A stretch of DNA of 64,000 nt from Gammaproteobacteria bacterium (GTDB taxonomy: Bacteria > Pseudomonadota > Gammaproteobacteria > JAADGQ01). Below are positions 45,262-54,996 of this stretch, piece by piece; position 1 is the first letter of the stretch, and each line of letters opens with the position of its first letter. Where the stretch lies: positions 1-64,000 of the forward strand of contig WFXF01000086.1 in assembly GCA_015490755.1 (NCBI GenBank), in the 5' to 3' direction. A program made the position numbers and the translations under genes. The notes below the pieces were generated by a model, which was given only the letters and a program-made list of their open reading frames with translations, was not told the DNA's origin and made no database searches.

Positions 45262-46068
45262 ATGCTTCATTCGGCAATTAATAACAATCGATTACTCACA
45301 TCAGTACCATTTGTTTTTCTGACAATCGCCAGTATAGTTATATATCCATACAGTACAATAAAAGCCTCAGAAACAAACTCATTCAACATTAAAACTGTTA
45401 TAAAAGACACCTCATACCCTTGGTATGAAAAAGCACTGGATACCGTTTATGAAGTGAACGGCGAACAGGGAAAAACACTGGTTTTGATACGTGGTAAACC
45501 GTATACTTTCAAAGTAAACACTGGCCTTAAACATGACCTCTACTTTTCAAATAATGAATCAGGACGTGGGACTGGAGTCATCACTGAAGGTATCAAGAAC
45601 CAATTTATACATAAGGGAATTATTCACTTCACACCCACCCAATCCACCCCCAAAGAGCTTTACTATCAATGCCAGAACCACCCCTATATGGGCGGAAAAA
45701 TTTTTGTTATTGATGAAGGTGAGAGTTTCTCCCCTCCTCCCGTAAACACCGTTGCCATAGCCCAGGAAAAACAAATAACCAGGCACAACAAGCAGGCTAA
45801 ATCTACAGAAAAAGCAACACCTCAAAGAATAGCACAGCAGCGCGTAGGTCAAGCCAATGCAACCCTTAATGCCAGCGCTGAACGTATTGCCAACAGTCAA
45901 AATGACAAGGCAAAAGCGCTACTCAACCGTGCCTGGTCAATTGCAGAAGATGCTGACGCATGGCTCGCTGGAGGTGATATTATCGCAGCCACAGAGGATG
46001 CAGATATCGTGTTAATGCTTCTTGACGCAGCCGAGCAAAAACTGCTGGAAACACAGAATCAGCAATAG
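45262..46068 (+). CDS. Exported cupredoxin-like protein with helical tail
   Basis: The 268-residue protein has an N-terminal hydrophobic signal or anchor (residues 13-31) and a cupredoxin-like beta domain. The expected type 1 copper ligands are present: His91 (GLKHDLYF), Cys137, His140 and Met143 (YYQCQNHPYMGGKI). A Pro-rich linker near 155 leads to a helical segment (190-268: ANATLNASAERI, KALLNRAWSIAEDADAWLAGG) with several Ala/Asp-rich helices. It could be a periplasmic electron carrier or copper-binding protein; the tail is unrecognised. It lies 60 bases after the EAL-HDOD gene. Confidence 0.75.
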   Translation: MLHSAINNNRLLTSVPFVFLTIASIVIYPYSTIKASETNSFNIKTVIKDTSYPWYEKALDTVYEVNGEQGKTLVLIRGKPYTFKVNTGLKHDLYFSNNESGRGTGVITEGIKNQFIHKGIIHFTPTQSTPKELYYQCQNHPYMGGKIFVIDEGESFSPPPVNTVAIAQEKQITRHNKQAKSTEKATPQRIAQQRVGQANATLNASAERIANSQNDKAKALLNRAWSIAEDADAWLAGGDIIAATEDADIVLMLLDAAEQKLLETQNQQ

Positions 46069-46279
46069 TTCCTCATAATTCTTTATCTCTTATACCCTCT
46101 TCACTCTCATAACCATGTGTTATTTATTGATTTTATTTTTGCACAGTAAACAATGTGATTTTTCACTATTAAGAGTTACGAAAACAGCGTCGATATGGGA
46201 AATGCTGCACTATTTTCAAGGTAGTATTTTCTACCCAGAAAGTGGTGCTTTTCATTTATTGATTTATGAGGAAAGTACA

Positions 46280-49200
46280 TTGAAACAAGGAAAAAGGAAT
46301 ATATTGGCAGCTGCCGTTTCATCTGCTCTGTTACTCTCAGGATGTAGTGATATCGCGTCTGTTGTCGATGAGATTAAAAAGACACCTGATAACAACAATC
46401 CTCCAAATGACAACTCAAGTAATCAACCATACTCCGGCAACTCAATTATCAAAGGGTTAATCTCACTTTCATCACTTACCCGATCAGATTACGATAGCGC
46501 TACCACCAAAAGCATAACAAGCAGAGCATTTTCACGTACTGCCGATAACCCTGCAAATACACCTGATAATGCCATTGTCAAACTTTATGTGGTTGGACCT
46601 GATGGTGAACTTCTAGATACCAATATCGATTGTACTTTCACAGGTGAAGATGACAGCAAAGGAAATCCAGGCTATCAGTGTGATGATGTCGCCGACGGCC
46701 TGCACTATGTTGTCAAGTTTATCAAATTGATTGATGGTGACAAAGCCATTGAGATGAAAGTTAATGTTGAAGTACCGCAAGGTCAAATCAATATAGATAG
46801 CCCGGAAATATCACCTCAATCAACGGTTGTTGCTGACACAATTGTGAATGCCATTCTATCGGCTACAGCAGGGCAAGATATCGATCAAGGTGTTATTGAT
46901 AGTATTATTGACTCTGTAAAAGCAGCCATTATTGGCCTGGTAGAAAATGGAGCAGTGCAAATTCCATCCATGGTCACTGAAGCACCTAAAGATGAAAAAG
47001 GCAGCTACATTAACGATATTAATGATTTAAAAGGAAAAAAAGAGGTTCAGTTTGCAGAAAATGAGCTGATGGAGTCTGCTGCCGGAACACTTCTTTCAAA
47101 CGAAACAATTACTAATGGCCTTGACCTGGTTAAGGTCGATATTGATCTCAAAAAGCTTGAGGGCATTGAAACAGAGTCAGATGAAGGTAAACGTCAGTTC
47201 ATTAAGCGGATTTTTAATGAGTTACTGGGTGATAATGATATGCCCCGCTTTTTCTCTGACTTCCTCGGCGCTCAATACATTGCCGGCAAAACAACAGATT
47301 TAAAAAGCTTGTTTGATGCCATCTCAATTGGATTACGCCTTGATCCACAGTTTGGTGATATTTCTGATCTCAAACTGACAAAAAATGGTGCCATGACTGC
47401 CTTTGAAAACAGGCTTGAAGAGATTTACTCGCTTTTTGAGAGAAAAGCCAGCAATGGATTCACTGAGGATGACAAAAAGAAACTGGCAAAAGTCCAGGCT
47501 GTTATTCCCGCTGCTTTTTCAAGTGACGAGTGGCAAAATGTAACGCTGTCACTTGATGATGAGTTCAACATTCCACAAGCCATTGTCTTTACGATTTTCA
47601 TCACCGATGACTATATTAGAAATGCTTTTAAACAATCTGCAGGAGATGATCTGGACGCTGTAGTCTCAGCCGAAAAAGACGAAAACGGCATCGTCAATGT
47701 AGAAATGAATGACCCTGTCGATTTTGACCCGATGCATTTTGATCCAAACTTTCAGGAAACCGGAGAAGGCCAACCTGGCCTCATGCAATTGCTGGGCTTC
47801 TTTGACAAAGAAAATATCGATAACCTGACTGGCATTGATATTTTTCGCCTGGATATCATGACCGATAAAACATGGATTCCCTCAGAGAGTGACATGGGTC
47901 AAGAGTATGACGTACTGCGAGCTGAAGTCAGCATCAGTGATATTACAGCAGCAGCGACAATGATTGGAGCACCTGAATCGGGAACAATGCCTCCACAACC
48001 CAAAGCACTCACTGTAATTCTGGAGTACCCCGCCAGCACAGGTATGGAAAGCATAGAATTGATAGATCAGGAAGAACTATTTAATACCTATAATGATATG
48101 CCTCCCCCAGGAAGTTCTATGGATAATGCTGTACCAAAAAGTGAACATCCTCCTGGAATGGCAGGAGACCCACGAGGAGGAAGCCCAAGCCTTGAAAGGC
48201 GCTTCGTACTCGACCCATGGATGATGAAACAAAAAGAGGCAGGAAATTCTGGAATGCCAACAGAGCTGACACCTGATGATATTATTTCTGATTTCACATC
48301 GGGTATTTATACCATCATAGTTAAAGATGCCGATGGTAACGAACTGGAGCGCCGTGAGTTCAAGAAAAAAGTACTCATTGGTATGCAATATGCCAGCCCG
48401 CGCCTGACCTCTCCCAACGGTATGCCTCAATGGCCTGTTGAGTGTCAATTCAGCACCGAACCATGTACAGAATTTGACAAGAAAATGCAGGAGTGGCAAG
48501 CCAATGGTGGTACGACTACTTTTGCACCTGAAGAAGGAAAAGATAAAGCCAAAGTCACACTCAGCTGGGAACGCCCTAAAGTTGAACTCCCTGATGGTAT
48601 AAAAATCGCCTACTCATTAAATGTTGGATTTAATAAAGGCTGTGATGAACAGGGCTGTAATTGGGAGCTGATCTATGACTCCTGGCAAAATGGCAGATTG
48701 CTGTTTGGAACTTCATTCACTCTACCCACTCCTTTAGACCAAACAAGTCCTGCTAGTGGTACAGATTACAACGTCAATGTCTGTGCTCAATTCATTGATA
48801 CCGAAACAGGTGATGAGATTGGACAGGGTGGTTGCGGTCATGCCAACTTTTTTGTTGGAGAACCTCTTGACCTTAGTGCAACATTTGATATTAAAGGTCA
48901 AGTACCAACTGGACTGGAAGGCCCTTGGAAGGTTGCACTCATCTCTGAAAAGTTAGATGAAAATGCTCTATTTGGTGGCTGGACAACTACAGTTCATCAA
49001 ATTTCTGATATTGATGAAGGCCAATACTTACTCACACCTACGCTGGGAGATTTTATCAATGGTGAAATAATGCCTCCGCAGATTATTCTTTTTAAGGATG
49101 ATGCTGACAAAATTGGGGAAGTCGAAGAACGTGAAACGCGATTCTGGCCAAACTGGGAAGAAAACATCCGGTTTGAGGCTTGGGGAGGTATTCTGCGTTA

Positions 49201-49777
49201 TGTCAAAGAGAACCAACCTGATCCTGATTCTGGAAAGCCTGATAACTTCAAACGTAAAGAGATTGTTATTACGGGTGGTGAATCCTTGATTGGCCCCAGC
49301 TTCCTTTATCTGAAAGATGATCCTTTTTTTAATGGCGAAGAGCTAAGTGGTGAAGATATCTTCGGCAACAATATCATTGATATGCCGGAAGAAGGTTACC
49401 CTGGGTCTGGTACGGCTGATAACCAATATGGTGTGGAGTATCAAGAGCCTGGTACAGAAGGAGCTAATCCTGATAGTGAGCAATATGGTGGCACACTGCC
49501 TGCTGAGGAAATTCATGAACCTGGTACAGATAAAATGCAACCTGGCGGAGAATTTTCTGATATGCCGGGAGAAGAGTACCCTGAATCTGGTGCAAATGAA
49601 AACCAACAATATGGTGTGGAGTACCATGAGCCTGGTACAGAGGGGGTAAACCCTGGTGGTGATCAATATGATCCTGGTACGGATGATACACTACCTGAAG
49701 GAGATGTTTATGAGTCCAGAATGGATGAAATGCAACCTGATGGAGAATCCCCTGATACAACGACACAAGCAATTTAA
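46280..49777 (+). CDS. Large lipoprotein with repetitive C-terminus
   Basis: The 1165-residue protein starts at TTG 46280, with GAGGAAAG 5 bases upstream and the signal LKQGKRNILAAAVSSALLLSGC. An in-frame ATG at 46115 would bury this signal. Early residues resemble the secreted lipoprotein type with NAIVKLYVVGPDGELL and VNAILSATAGQDI. Middle parts are acidic and not recognised; Cys pairs occur near 770 and 830. The last 130 residues form 60-residue repeats rich in Gly, Pro and Glu (DMPEEGYP, QYGVEY, EPGTEG, EMQPDGE). It is a surface lipoprotein of unknown role; the repetitive tail may be an extended or variable region. Confidence 0.75.
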   Translation: MKQGKRNILAAAVSSALLLSGCSDIASVVDEIKKTPDNNNPPNDNSSNQPYSGNSIIKGLISLSSLTRSDYDSATTKSITSRAFSRTADNPANTPDNAIVKLYVVGPDGELLDTNIDCTFTGEDDSKGNPGYQCDDVADGLHYVVKFIKLIDGDKAIEMKVNVEVPQGQINIDSPEISPQSTVVADTIVNAILSATAGQDIDQGVIDSIIDSVKAAIIGLVENGAVQIPSMVTEAPKDEKGSYINDINDLKGKKEVQFAENELMESAAGTLLSNETITNGLDLVKVDIDLKKLEGIETESDEGKRQFIKRIFNELLGDNDMPRFFSDFLGAQYIAGKTTDLKSLFDAISIGLRLDPQFGDISDLKLTKNGAMTAFENRLEEIYSLFERKASNGFTEDDKKKLAKVQAVIPAAFSSDEWQNVTLSLDDEFNIPQAIVFTIFITDDYIRNAFKQSAGDDLDAVVSAEKDENGIVNVEMNDPVDFDPMHFDPNFQETGEGQPGLMQLLGFFDKENIDNLTGIDIFRLDIMTDKTWIPSESDMGQEYDVLRAEVSISDITAAATMIGAPESGTMPPQPKALTVILEYPASTGMESIELIDQEELFNTYNDMPPPGSSMDNAVPKSEHPPGMAGDPRGGSPSLERRFVLDPWMMKQKEAGNSGMPTELTPDDIISDFTSGIYTIIVKDADGNELERREFKKKVLIGMQYASPRLTSPNGMPQWPVECQFSTEPCTEFDKKMQEWQANGGTTTFAPEEGKDKAKVTLSWERPKVELPDGIKIAYSLNVGFNKGCDEQGCNWELIYDSWQNGRLLFGTSFTLPTPLDQTSPASGTDYNVNVCAQFIDTETGDEIGQGGCGHANFFVGEPLDLSATFDIKGQVPTGLEGPWKVALISEKLDENALFGGWTTTVHQISDIDEGQYLLTPTLGDFINGEIMPPQIILFKDDADKIGEVEERETRFWPNWEENIRFEAWGGILRYVKENQPDPDSGKPDNFKRKEIVITGGESLIGPSFLYLKDDPFFNGEELSGEDIFGNNIIDMPEEGYPGSGTADNQYGVEYQEPGTEGANPDSEQYGGTLPAEEIHEPGTDKMQPGGEFSDMPGEEYPESGANENQQYGVEYHEPGTEGVNPGGDQYDPGTDDTLPEGDVYESRMDEMQPDGESPDTTTQAI
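49379..49755 (+). repeat. 180-bp tandem repeats in lipoprotein gene
   Basis: GATATGCCGG at 49379 and again at 49559 open two units of about 180-195 bp, with a truncated third start near 49755. The units encode 60-residue Pro/Gly/Glu-rich peptides. Confidence 0.8.
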
Positions 49778-49795
49778 AATCACCTGAAATGCAAT

Positions 49796-49829
49796 GTTGA
49801 CCCGGCTATTTTTCTATAGCCAGGTCAAC
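49796..49829. terminator. Hairpin after lipoprotein gene
   Basis: GTTGACC-x-GGCTAT and ATAGCC-x-GGTCAAC form a stem of 13 pairs with one mismatch and a loop of about 6. No T-run follows on either strand, so it may be a processing or stabilising hairpin rather than a classical intrinsic terminator. Confidence 0.55.
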
Positions 49830-49930
49830 CACGGAACGGTTCTAAAATAACTGTATACAACTATTTTATGTTTGCTCTCTAGCGTTAAGTTACTCAATAA
49901 TAAAATTAAGTAATCTTACACCAAACAACA

Positions 49931-50137
49931 TTAAAGAACTGAAACGTTCGCTGCCTGTGGGCCTTTTTGCCCTTGCTCAACATCAAACTGAACTTCCTGC
50001 CCTTCAGCAAGAGTTTTATAGCCTGTGCTTGTAATCGCTCTGAAGTGAACGAAAACATCCGCTCCATCTTCACGTTCGATAAAGCCAAAGCCTTTCTTTT
50101 CGTCAAACCATTTTACGCGACCAGTCGTGGTTGCCAT
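49931..50137 (-). CDS. Cold-shock protein, CspA family
   Basis: The 68-residue OB-fold protein has both RNA-binding motifs, KGFGFI (RNP1) and VFVHF (RNP2). The ATG at 50137 has GGAGA 6 bases upstream; a TTG two codons earlier is not needed. It acts as an RNA chaperone; whether it is cold-inducible cannot be told. The leader is long and lies in the following gap. Confidence 0.95.
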   Translation of the reverse strand: MATTTGRVKWFDEKKGFGFIEREDGADVFVHFRAITSTGYKTLAEGQEVQFDVEQGQKGPQAANVSVL

Positions 50138-50571
50138 AAGCAATCTCCAAGGATTAATTGATTGTAATTGATGGTGTCAGACACCAAATGAATAAGGTGC
50201 TGAAAGATGCAGGAATTACTTACGTAGCAAACAAGATGTGATATTAAATACATTATCTTCGAAATTGTATAAACATAAATATAGCTGCTGTAATCTCTAC
50301 CAGCGACAACAAGTGTAACCTATATTCAAACAAAGTAAAGAAAAATTTGACATTACCAACAAATGATTTTTCAGAAATCCGATAAAAAATCAATACAACA
50401 TGAAGGTAATTGCTTTCATGAAAAACAAGAAACAAAAGACGCTATCACCACATGTAAAGTACAACAGTATCGCTATAGGAACGGGCACAAAATAACCCCT
50501 GCAACTATGTAATGTAGAAATAGTTGCAGGGGTTATTTTGTGAGCACTCCTTGGTTGGTAGAAATTATTTG
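50138..50571. other. 434-bp leader/promoter region of the cold-shock gene
   Basis: No gene is seen. It includes a short palindrome GGTGTCAGACACC at 50173-50185, 36 bases upstream of the csp start codon, and a large hairpin at 50477-50551. Long structured leaders are common for csp genes, but no known cold box is recognised. Confidence 0.5.
50477..50551. repeat. Short palindromic element, family A copy 2
   Basis: Perfect 20-base arms at 50488-50507 and 50521-50540 (CAAAATAACCCCTGCAACTA and its complement) with a 13-base loop, extended outward by imperfect AGGAACGGG/CACTCCT ends. It lies 20 bases past the chemoreceptor stop codon, so it could also end that transcript. The core CACAAAATAACCCCTGCA matches the family A pattern CACGNAATAACTTCTGCA. 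Confidence 0.8.
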
Positions 50572-51777
50572 TCAGGCAGTTTTAAATTGCCCAACCATAC
50601 CTTCTAGCTCTTGAGACAATCGATCCAGCTCTTCGCTACTGCGTCTGGTCTGCTCCGCACCCACCGAGGTCTGGGATGATAGCTCGCTGATCGCTACAAC
50701 GCTGCTGTTGATCTCTTCTGATACAGCACTCTGTTGCTCAGCGGCACTGGCGATCTGGGCATTCATATCATTGATTGTATTAACAGCATGCGTAATAGAA
50801 TCTAATGAAGAGCCTGCTTGCACTGCTTGTTCCACACTACTTTCAGTACGTTCTCGCGCACTATTCATAACTTTTACAGCGCTTGCCGCATTTGCTTGCA
50901 GACCTTCAATCATCTCTTGAATTTCCTGGGTTGACTCCTGAGTACGGCTGGCGAGTGTTCGCACCTCTTCAGCCACCACGGCAAATCCACGCCCCTGCTC
51001 ACCTGCACGAGCTGCTTCAATGGCTGCATTCAGTGCCAATAAATTAGTCTGTTCTGCAATACCTTTAATCACATCCAGTACCGAACCCACACCTTCGCTA
51101 TCTTTTTCCAAAGAATCAATAACAACAGATGCTTTCTGCACCTCGGAAGCGACAGCCTCAATCGCCTCCACAGTACTTGAAACCACACTTTTTCCTTTGG
51201 CTGCTTCGCTATCCGCCTCATGCGCCGCTGCTGATGCCTGCTCTGCATTACGAGCCACTTCCAGCACTGAAGCAGTCATTTCAGTAATTGCTGTAGCTAC
51301 CTGCTCGGTTTGCTGCTGCTGTGCAGCCAAACCATCACTGGTTTGAGAGGCTGTCACACTCAGCTCTCCTGTAGCACCGGACAGATGTGTGCTCGATACC
51401 ATGATTTTATTCACCACACTCGCAAACTGTTCAGCCATATTGTTAAATGAATGTGCAACCTCACCCAACTCATCGTTCACATCACTCTGTACACGAACAG
51501 AGAGATCACCTTTTGCTATTTTTTGTGAACTTACTTTCAATTCATCAACCGTGTCAATAATACTGTGATAAAAACCAATTAAAAAATATAACCCCAACAA
51601 CGTGGTAAATATCAATAAACCTGAACCAAAAAGTTCTTGAGACTTATTCACTTCAAAAAAAACTTGATACAACTCCTCCAATATCGCAACTGAAAAGATT
51701 ACAACAATTAAAAGTATTTTTTGTGCATACGACAACTTATTCATAATCGATATCGCAGGAGTGAAGAGCGCTTTCAT
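50572..51777 (-). CDS. Methyl-accepting chemotaxis protein
   Basis: The 401-residue chemoreceptor has two membrane helices (about 20-38 and 50-72) separated by a very short periplasmic loop, a HAMP domain ([27 protein letters not shown]) and a full MCP signalling domain with the tip [24 protein letters not shown]. Without a sizeable ligand domain it probably senses membrane or cytoplasmic conditions. ATG 51777 is chosen because AAGGA is 9 bases upstream; a start three codons earlier abuts the ribosome site. No che genes are in the window. Confidence 0.92.
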   Translation of the reverse strand: MKALFTPAISIMNKLSYAQKILLIVVIFSVAILEELYQVFFEVNKSQELFGSGLLIFTTLLGLYFLIGFYHSIIDTVDELKVSSQKIAKGDLSVRVQSDVNDELGEVAHSFNNMAEQFASVVNKIMVSSTHLSGATGELSVTASQTSDGLAAQQQQTEQVATAITEMTASVLEVARNAEQASAAAHEADSEAAKGKSVVSSTVEAIEAVASEVQKASVVIDSLEKDSEGVGSVLDVIKGIAEQTNLLALNAAIEAARAGEQGRGFAVVAEEVRTLASRTQESTQEIQEMIEGLQANAASAVKVMNSARERTESSVEQAVQAGSSLDSITHAVNTINDMNAQIASAAEQQSAVSEEINSSVVAISELSSQTSVGAEQTRRSSEELDRLSQELEGMVGQFKTA

Positions 51778-51912
51778 ACAATACATTCCTTGTTTTAATA
51801 AAAATGACCTCTATGTAATAGCGCCCCCTCACTCAAAACTTTTAGTGAAATCTTGCGAATGATCAGTAAAATGTTCAATTTAAACCCTGCTTTAACCGAA
51901 CATTTATAAAAT

Positions 51913-53382
51913 ATGAAATATAAAGACTTGCGTGATTTTATCCAGCAGCTCGAAAAATCGGGTGAACTTTTACGAATCAGTGAAGAGATTGACCCCTATC
52001 TGGAAATGACCGAAATTTGTGATCGCACACTGCGTGGAAAAGGCCCTGCGTTGCTGTTTGAAAATCCTAAAGGATTTGATACCCCGGTACTCGCCAACTT
52101 ATTTGGCACTCCACACCGCGTTGCACTCGGTATGGGCGAAAATTCAGTAGAGGCCTTGCGTGAAGTAGGAAAAACAGTTGCCTACCTTAAAGAACCAGAA
52201 GCGCCTAAAGGCATGAAAGATGCCTGGGGCAAGCTGCCTATATTTAAACAGGTATTGAACATGGCACCCAAGGAGCTTAAAAGTGCGCCGTGCCAAACAA
52301 TTATCCATTCGGGTGATAACGTTGATTTAAGCAAGCTACCCATTCAAACATGTTGGCCAGGTGATGCAGGACCATTAATCACTTGGGGGCTAGTAATTAC
52401 TAAAGGGCCACATAAAGAGCGACAAAACCTGGGCATTTATCGCCAACAAGTGATTAGTCGTAACAAGTTAATTATGCGCTGGCTCTCGCATCGCGGTGGT
52501 GCCCTGGATTTTAGAGAGTGGCGACAAGCTCATCCAGGTGAACGTTTCCCGGTCTCGGTAGCTCTGGGAGCAGATCCTGCAACGATTTTGGCAGCAGTCA
52601 CTCCGGTACCTGATTCTCTATCAGAGTATGCCTTTGCAGGTTTACTGCGCGGCTCAAAAACTGAGGTTGTTCAATCTCAAACAAATGATCTTCAAGTGCC
52701 TGCCAGTGCTGAATTTATACTTGAAGGCTATATTGAGTCCGATGAAGAAGCCCCTGAAGGCCCTTTTGGTGATCATACTGGTTATTACAATGAAGTGGAT
52801 ACTTTCCCAGTTTTCACCGTGGCACGTATCACCCATCGCCAAGACCCTATTTACCACAGCACCTATACTGGCCGCCCACCTGATGAGCCGGCTGTTCTGG
52901 GCGTTGCACTCAACGAGGTGTTCGTACCTATTTTACAAAAACAGTTTCCGGAAATTGTTGATTTTTATCTGCCGCCTGAAGGGTGCTCTTACCGAATGGC
53001 TATTGTCAGTATTAAAAAACAATATCCAGGCCATGCCAAACGAGTCATGCTGGGAATCTGGTCTTTTTTACGCCAGTTTATGTACACCAAATTTGTCATC
53101 GTCACTGATGATGATGTAAACGTTCGCGACTGGAGTGATGTGATTTGGGCCATGACAACACGTATGGATCCATCACGCGATACCACCACAATTGAAAATA
53201 CCCCGATTGATTATCTGGACTTCGCCTCACCTGTTTCAGGATTAGGCTCCAAAATGGGATTTGATGCCACCAATAAATGGAAAGGTGAAACCAATCGTGA
53301 ATGGGGTGTGCCTATCGAGATGGATAAAACAGTTAAAAAGCGTGTGGACGAGTTATGGAGTCGCCTGGGAATTAAGCTATAA
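51913..53382 (+). CDS. ubiD: 4-hydroxy-3-polyprenylbenzoate decarboxylase
   Basis: The 489-residue protein matches UbiD along its whole length: [62 protein letters not shown] and [17 protein letters not shown]. UbiD uses prenylated FMN (made by UbiX) to decarboxylate the ubiquinone precursor. It is convergent with the MBL protein gene, with a terminator hairpin between them. Confidence 0.96.
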   Translation: MKYKDLRDFIQQLEKSGELLRISEEIDPYLEMTEICDRTLRGKGPALLFENPKGFDTPVLANLFGTPHRVALGMGENSVEALREVGKTVAYLKEPEAPKGMKDAWGKLPIFKQVLNMAPKELKSAPCQTIIHSGDNVDLSKLPIQTCWPGDAGPLITWGLVITKGPHKERQNLGIYRQQVISRNKLIMRWLSHRGGALDFREWRQAHPGERFPVSVALGADPATILAAVTPVPDSLSEYAFAGLLRGSKTEVVQSQTNDLQVPASAEFILEGYIESDEEAPEGPFGDHTGYYNEVDTFPVFTVARITHRQDPIYHSTYTGRPPDEPAVLGVALNEVFVPILQKQFPEIVDFYLPPEGCSYRMAIVSIKKQYPGHAKRVMLGIWSFLRQFMYTKFVIVTDDDVNVRDWSDVIWAMTTRMDPSRDTTTIENTPIDYLDFASPVSGLGSKMGFDATNKWKGETNREWGVPIEMDKTVKKRVDELWSRLGIKL

Positions 53383-53392
53383 CAAACAGATA

Positions 53393-53420
53393 GCTCCCAT
53401 AGCTTTTTTTCCATGGGAGC
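53393..53420. terminator. Bidirectional hairpin between ubiD and MBL gene
   Basis: GCTCCCAT at 53393 pairs with ATGGGAGC at 53413-53420 around a T-rich 12-base loop, in the 45-bp gap between two convergent genes. No strong T-run follows on either strand outside the loop. Confidence 0.6.
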
Positions 53421-53427
53421 AAAATGG

Positions 53428-54219
53428 CTATGCCAAAGCAGCCTCAGCTTCATTGGCTTTTTCTAACTCTGCAGCTTCCCATTCATCCCAACCATTGCCA
53501 ACACGCAAAGCATCTAACCAGTTCAGGAATCGCGTCACATCCTCTCCCTGAAAAATAGCTCCGTGCTGCGGTGCGATCATATCAACATCCAGCTTCCTCA
53601 CCATGGATACCCAGCGTGACTTGGCTTCATTGGATGGCATCCAGCGACGATGAAAATATTCCATATAACTGATATGTTCTTCAAAATCTTTCACAAAAAG
53701 ATCACCTTTATCTTCGGGTAACAGTGCTGCACCAATATCACCCGAAAAAAGAATTTTTGCCTCTGCATCATAGAGGCTTAAATTTCCTGATGAATGCATA
53801 TATTGTGCAGGCAGAGCTTGCAGTGGCAAATCTTCCAGCATAATAATTCCGCCTTTATCAGGTATTGCATTGATATTTTCTTTCAAAACACCAAAGTGAG
53901 TAATAAAGCCTACCCAAACACTTGGCATATGAACCTTAATATGAGGCATCGCTTGCACCCATAAAGTCAATGATGAAATAACATCCGGATCTTGGTGCGA
54001 TGCAAAAATACCATCCAGATTACGCAGATCGAAATGTTTGGAAATTTCTGCCGCCGTTGTTGAAAAATTTTCGATCCCACCGGGATCAAGCAATAAACCT
54101 TTGCCATTTTTTTCAACCAAATACTGATTGGTGTCAATGACTTCATCACGCTTATTTTTATCTCGTCCAATAACACTCCAGACATGACCATTGCGACTAA
54201 AAATTTGCTTTTTTATCAT
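53428..54219 (-). CDS. MBL-fold di-iron protein of the ODP/FprA branch
   Basis: The 263-residue protein is a single beta-lactamase-fold domain without the flavodoxin part of FprA. Candidate metal ligands in order are His75, Asp77 and Asp79 (SHQDPD), His142 (MHSSGNLSLYD), Asp161 (LFSGDIGAA) and His219 (APQHGAIF). This pattern fits the flavodiiron branch; the His that normally follows Asp79 is replaced by Val, as expected for ODP-type sensors rather than hydrolases. ATG 54219 is used over a start 7 codons earlier. It lies 25 bases downstream of a chemoreceptor-like gene on the same strand, as for the ODP oxygen sensor that works with a receptor in Treponema. An O2 or iron sensor is the leading inference. 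Confidence 0.82.
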   Translation of the reverse strand: MIKKQIFSRNGHVWSVIGRDKNKRDEVIDTNQYLVEKNGKGLLLDPGGIENFSTTAAEISKHFDLRNLDGIFASHQDPDVISSLTLWVQAMPHIKVHMPSVWVGFITHFGVLKENINAIPDKGGIIMLEDLPLQALPAQYMHSSGNLSLYDAEAKILFSGDIGAALLPEDKGDLFVKDFEEHISYMEYFHRRWMPSNEAKSRWVSMVRKLDVDMIAPQHGAIFQGEDVTRFLNWLDALRVGNGWDEWEAAELEKANEAEAALA

Positions 54220-54244
54220 TTTTTTATCCCTAAAATACAATCAT

Positions 54245-54892
54245 TTATGCTGTTTTTAATTCAATGGCAAATATAATTTCATCCAATACAGAAGTGATCT
54301 TGTTAGATTGATTTTTCAATATTTTTACCAAAGAGCGCAACATATTTACGACAGCTTGAAAACTTTCCCCGCCCCCTTCTGATGCTTCTGCCTCTACCGC
54401 CGAATAAACAGATAGGTATTGCCCTTTTTTTGACAACTCCTCCAAGGGTGATAACTGTTCTTGCAATCGTTTAAATTGTGTCTTTAACGACTCAACTTCA
54501 ACGACTTCATTTTTTACCATCTTATCCACCGATTTATTGAAAAACTCTCTCGGTGTTTTATCATTTAAAGCATCATGACTATCCATAATGCGCTGAAACA
54601 TTTTTTTATTATTATCCAGTGTCACAATTCTGGAAGAGAGAAATACCACCTCATCAATAATTTTTCGAGTACTGAGTATGCAGTGAGAGACATCATCGCT
54701 TAACAGCTGAATGTCCTGTGTCAATACCCTGAAGGTGTTGCCATGACTGCCTGCTCGTGCAGCGGCACAGACTGCATTTGATGAAAGTAGTCTCATCCGC
54801 TTGGTCAATGGCACCATTTTATAAATTTCCGTATTAAGTGATACGCATCGCCTGAAAGTATCTAATTGTTCTGACGCTGATGAAAAATCCAT
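54245..54892 (-). CDS. Soluble chemoreceptor-like protein with two degenerate signalling tips
   Basis: The 215-residue helical protein lacks membrane segments. Residues about 33-67 (RMRLLSSNAVCAAARAG, then GNTFRVLTQDIQLL) align with the MCP tip [25 protein letters not shown]. Residues about 157-190 (GQYLSVYSAVEAEASEG, then GESFQAVVNMLRSL) align with the same tip a second time. ATG 54892 follows the last upstream unsupported stretch; an in-frame start at 55024 would add 44 residues with no resemblance. It is probably the partner of the ODP-like MBL protein encoded next. Whether it binds CheA/CheW is uncertain, because the tip is altered. Confidence 0.7.
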   Translation of the reverse strand: MDFSSASEQLDTFRRCVSLNTEIYKMVPLTKRMRLLSSNAVCAAARAGSHGNTFRVLTQDIQLLSDDVSHCILSTRKIIDEVVFLSSRIVTLDNNKKMFQRIMDSHDALNDKTPREFFNKSVDKMVKNEVVEVESLKTQFKRLQEQLSPLEELSKKGQYLSVYSAVEAEASEGGGESFQAVVNMLRSLVKILKNQSNKITSVLDEIIFAIELKTA

Positions 54893-54996
54893 TTTGACGA
54901 CCCATTTACAGTTAAGAAGCAGCCATACAGCCGCTTGATTAATTAGGTAAAATCTGTATATTTTGAATCTATCGGCTCTATATGAAAAAACTGTAA

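Noticed and set aside
46115-46279. N-terminal extension of the large lipoprotein
   Set aside because: It would place 55 residues before a perfect lipoprotein signal; the TTG at 46280 has its own ribosome site.
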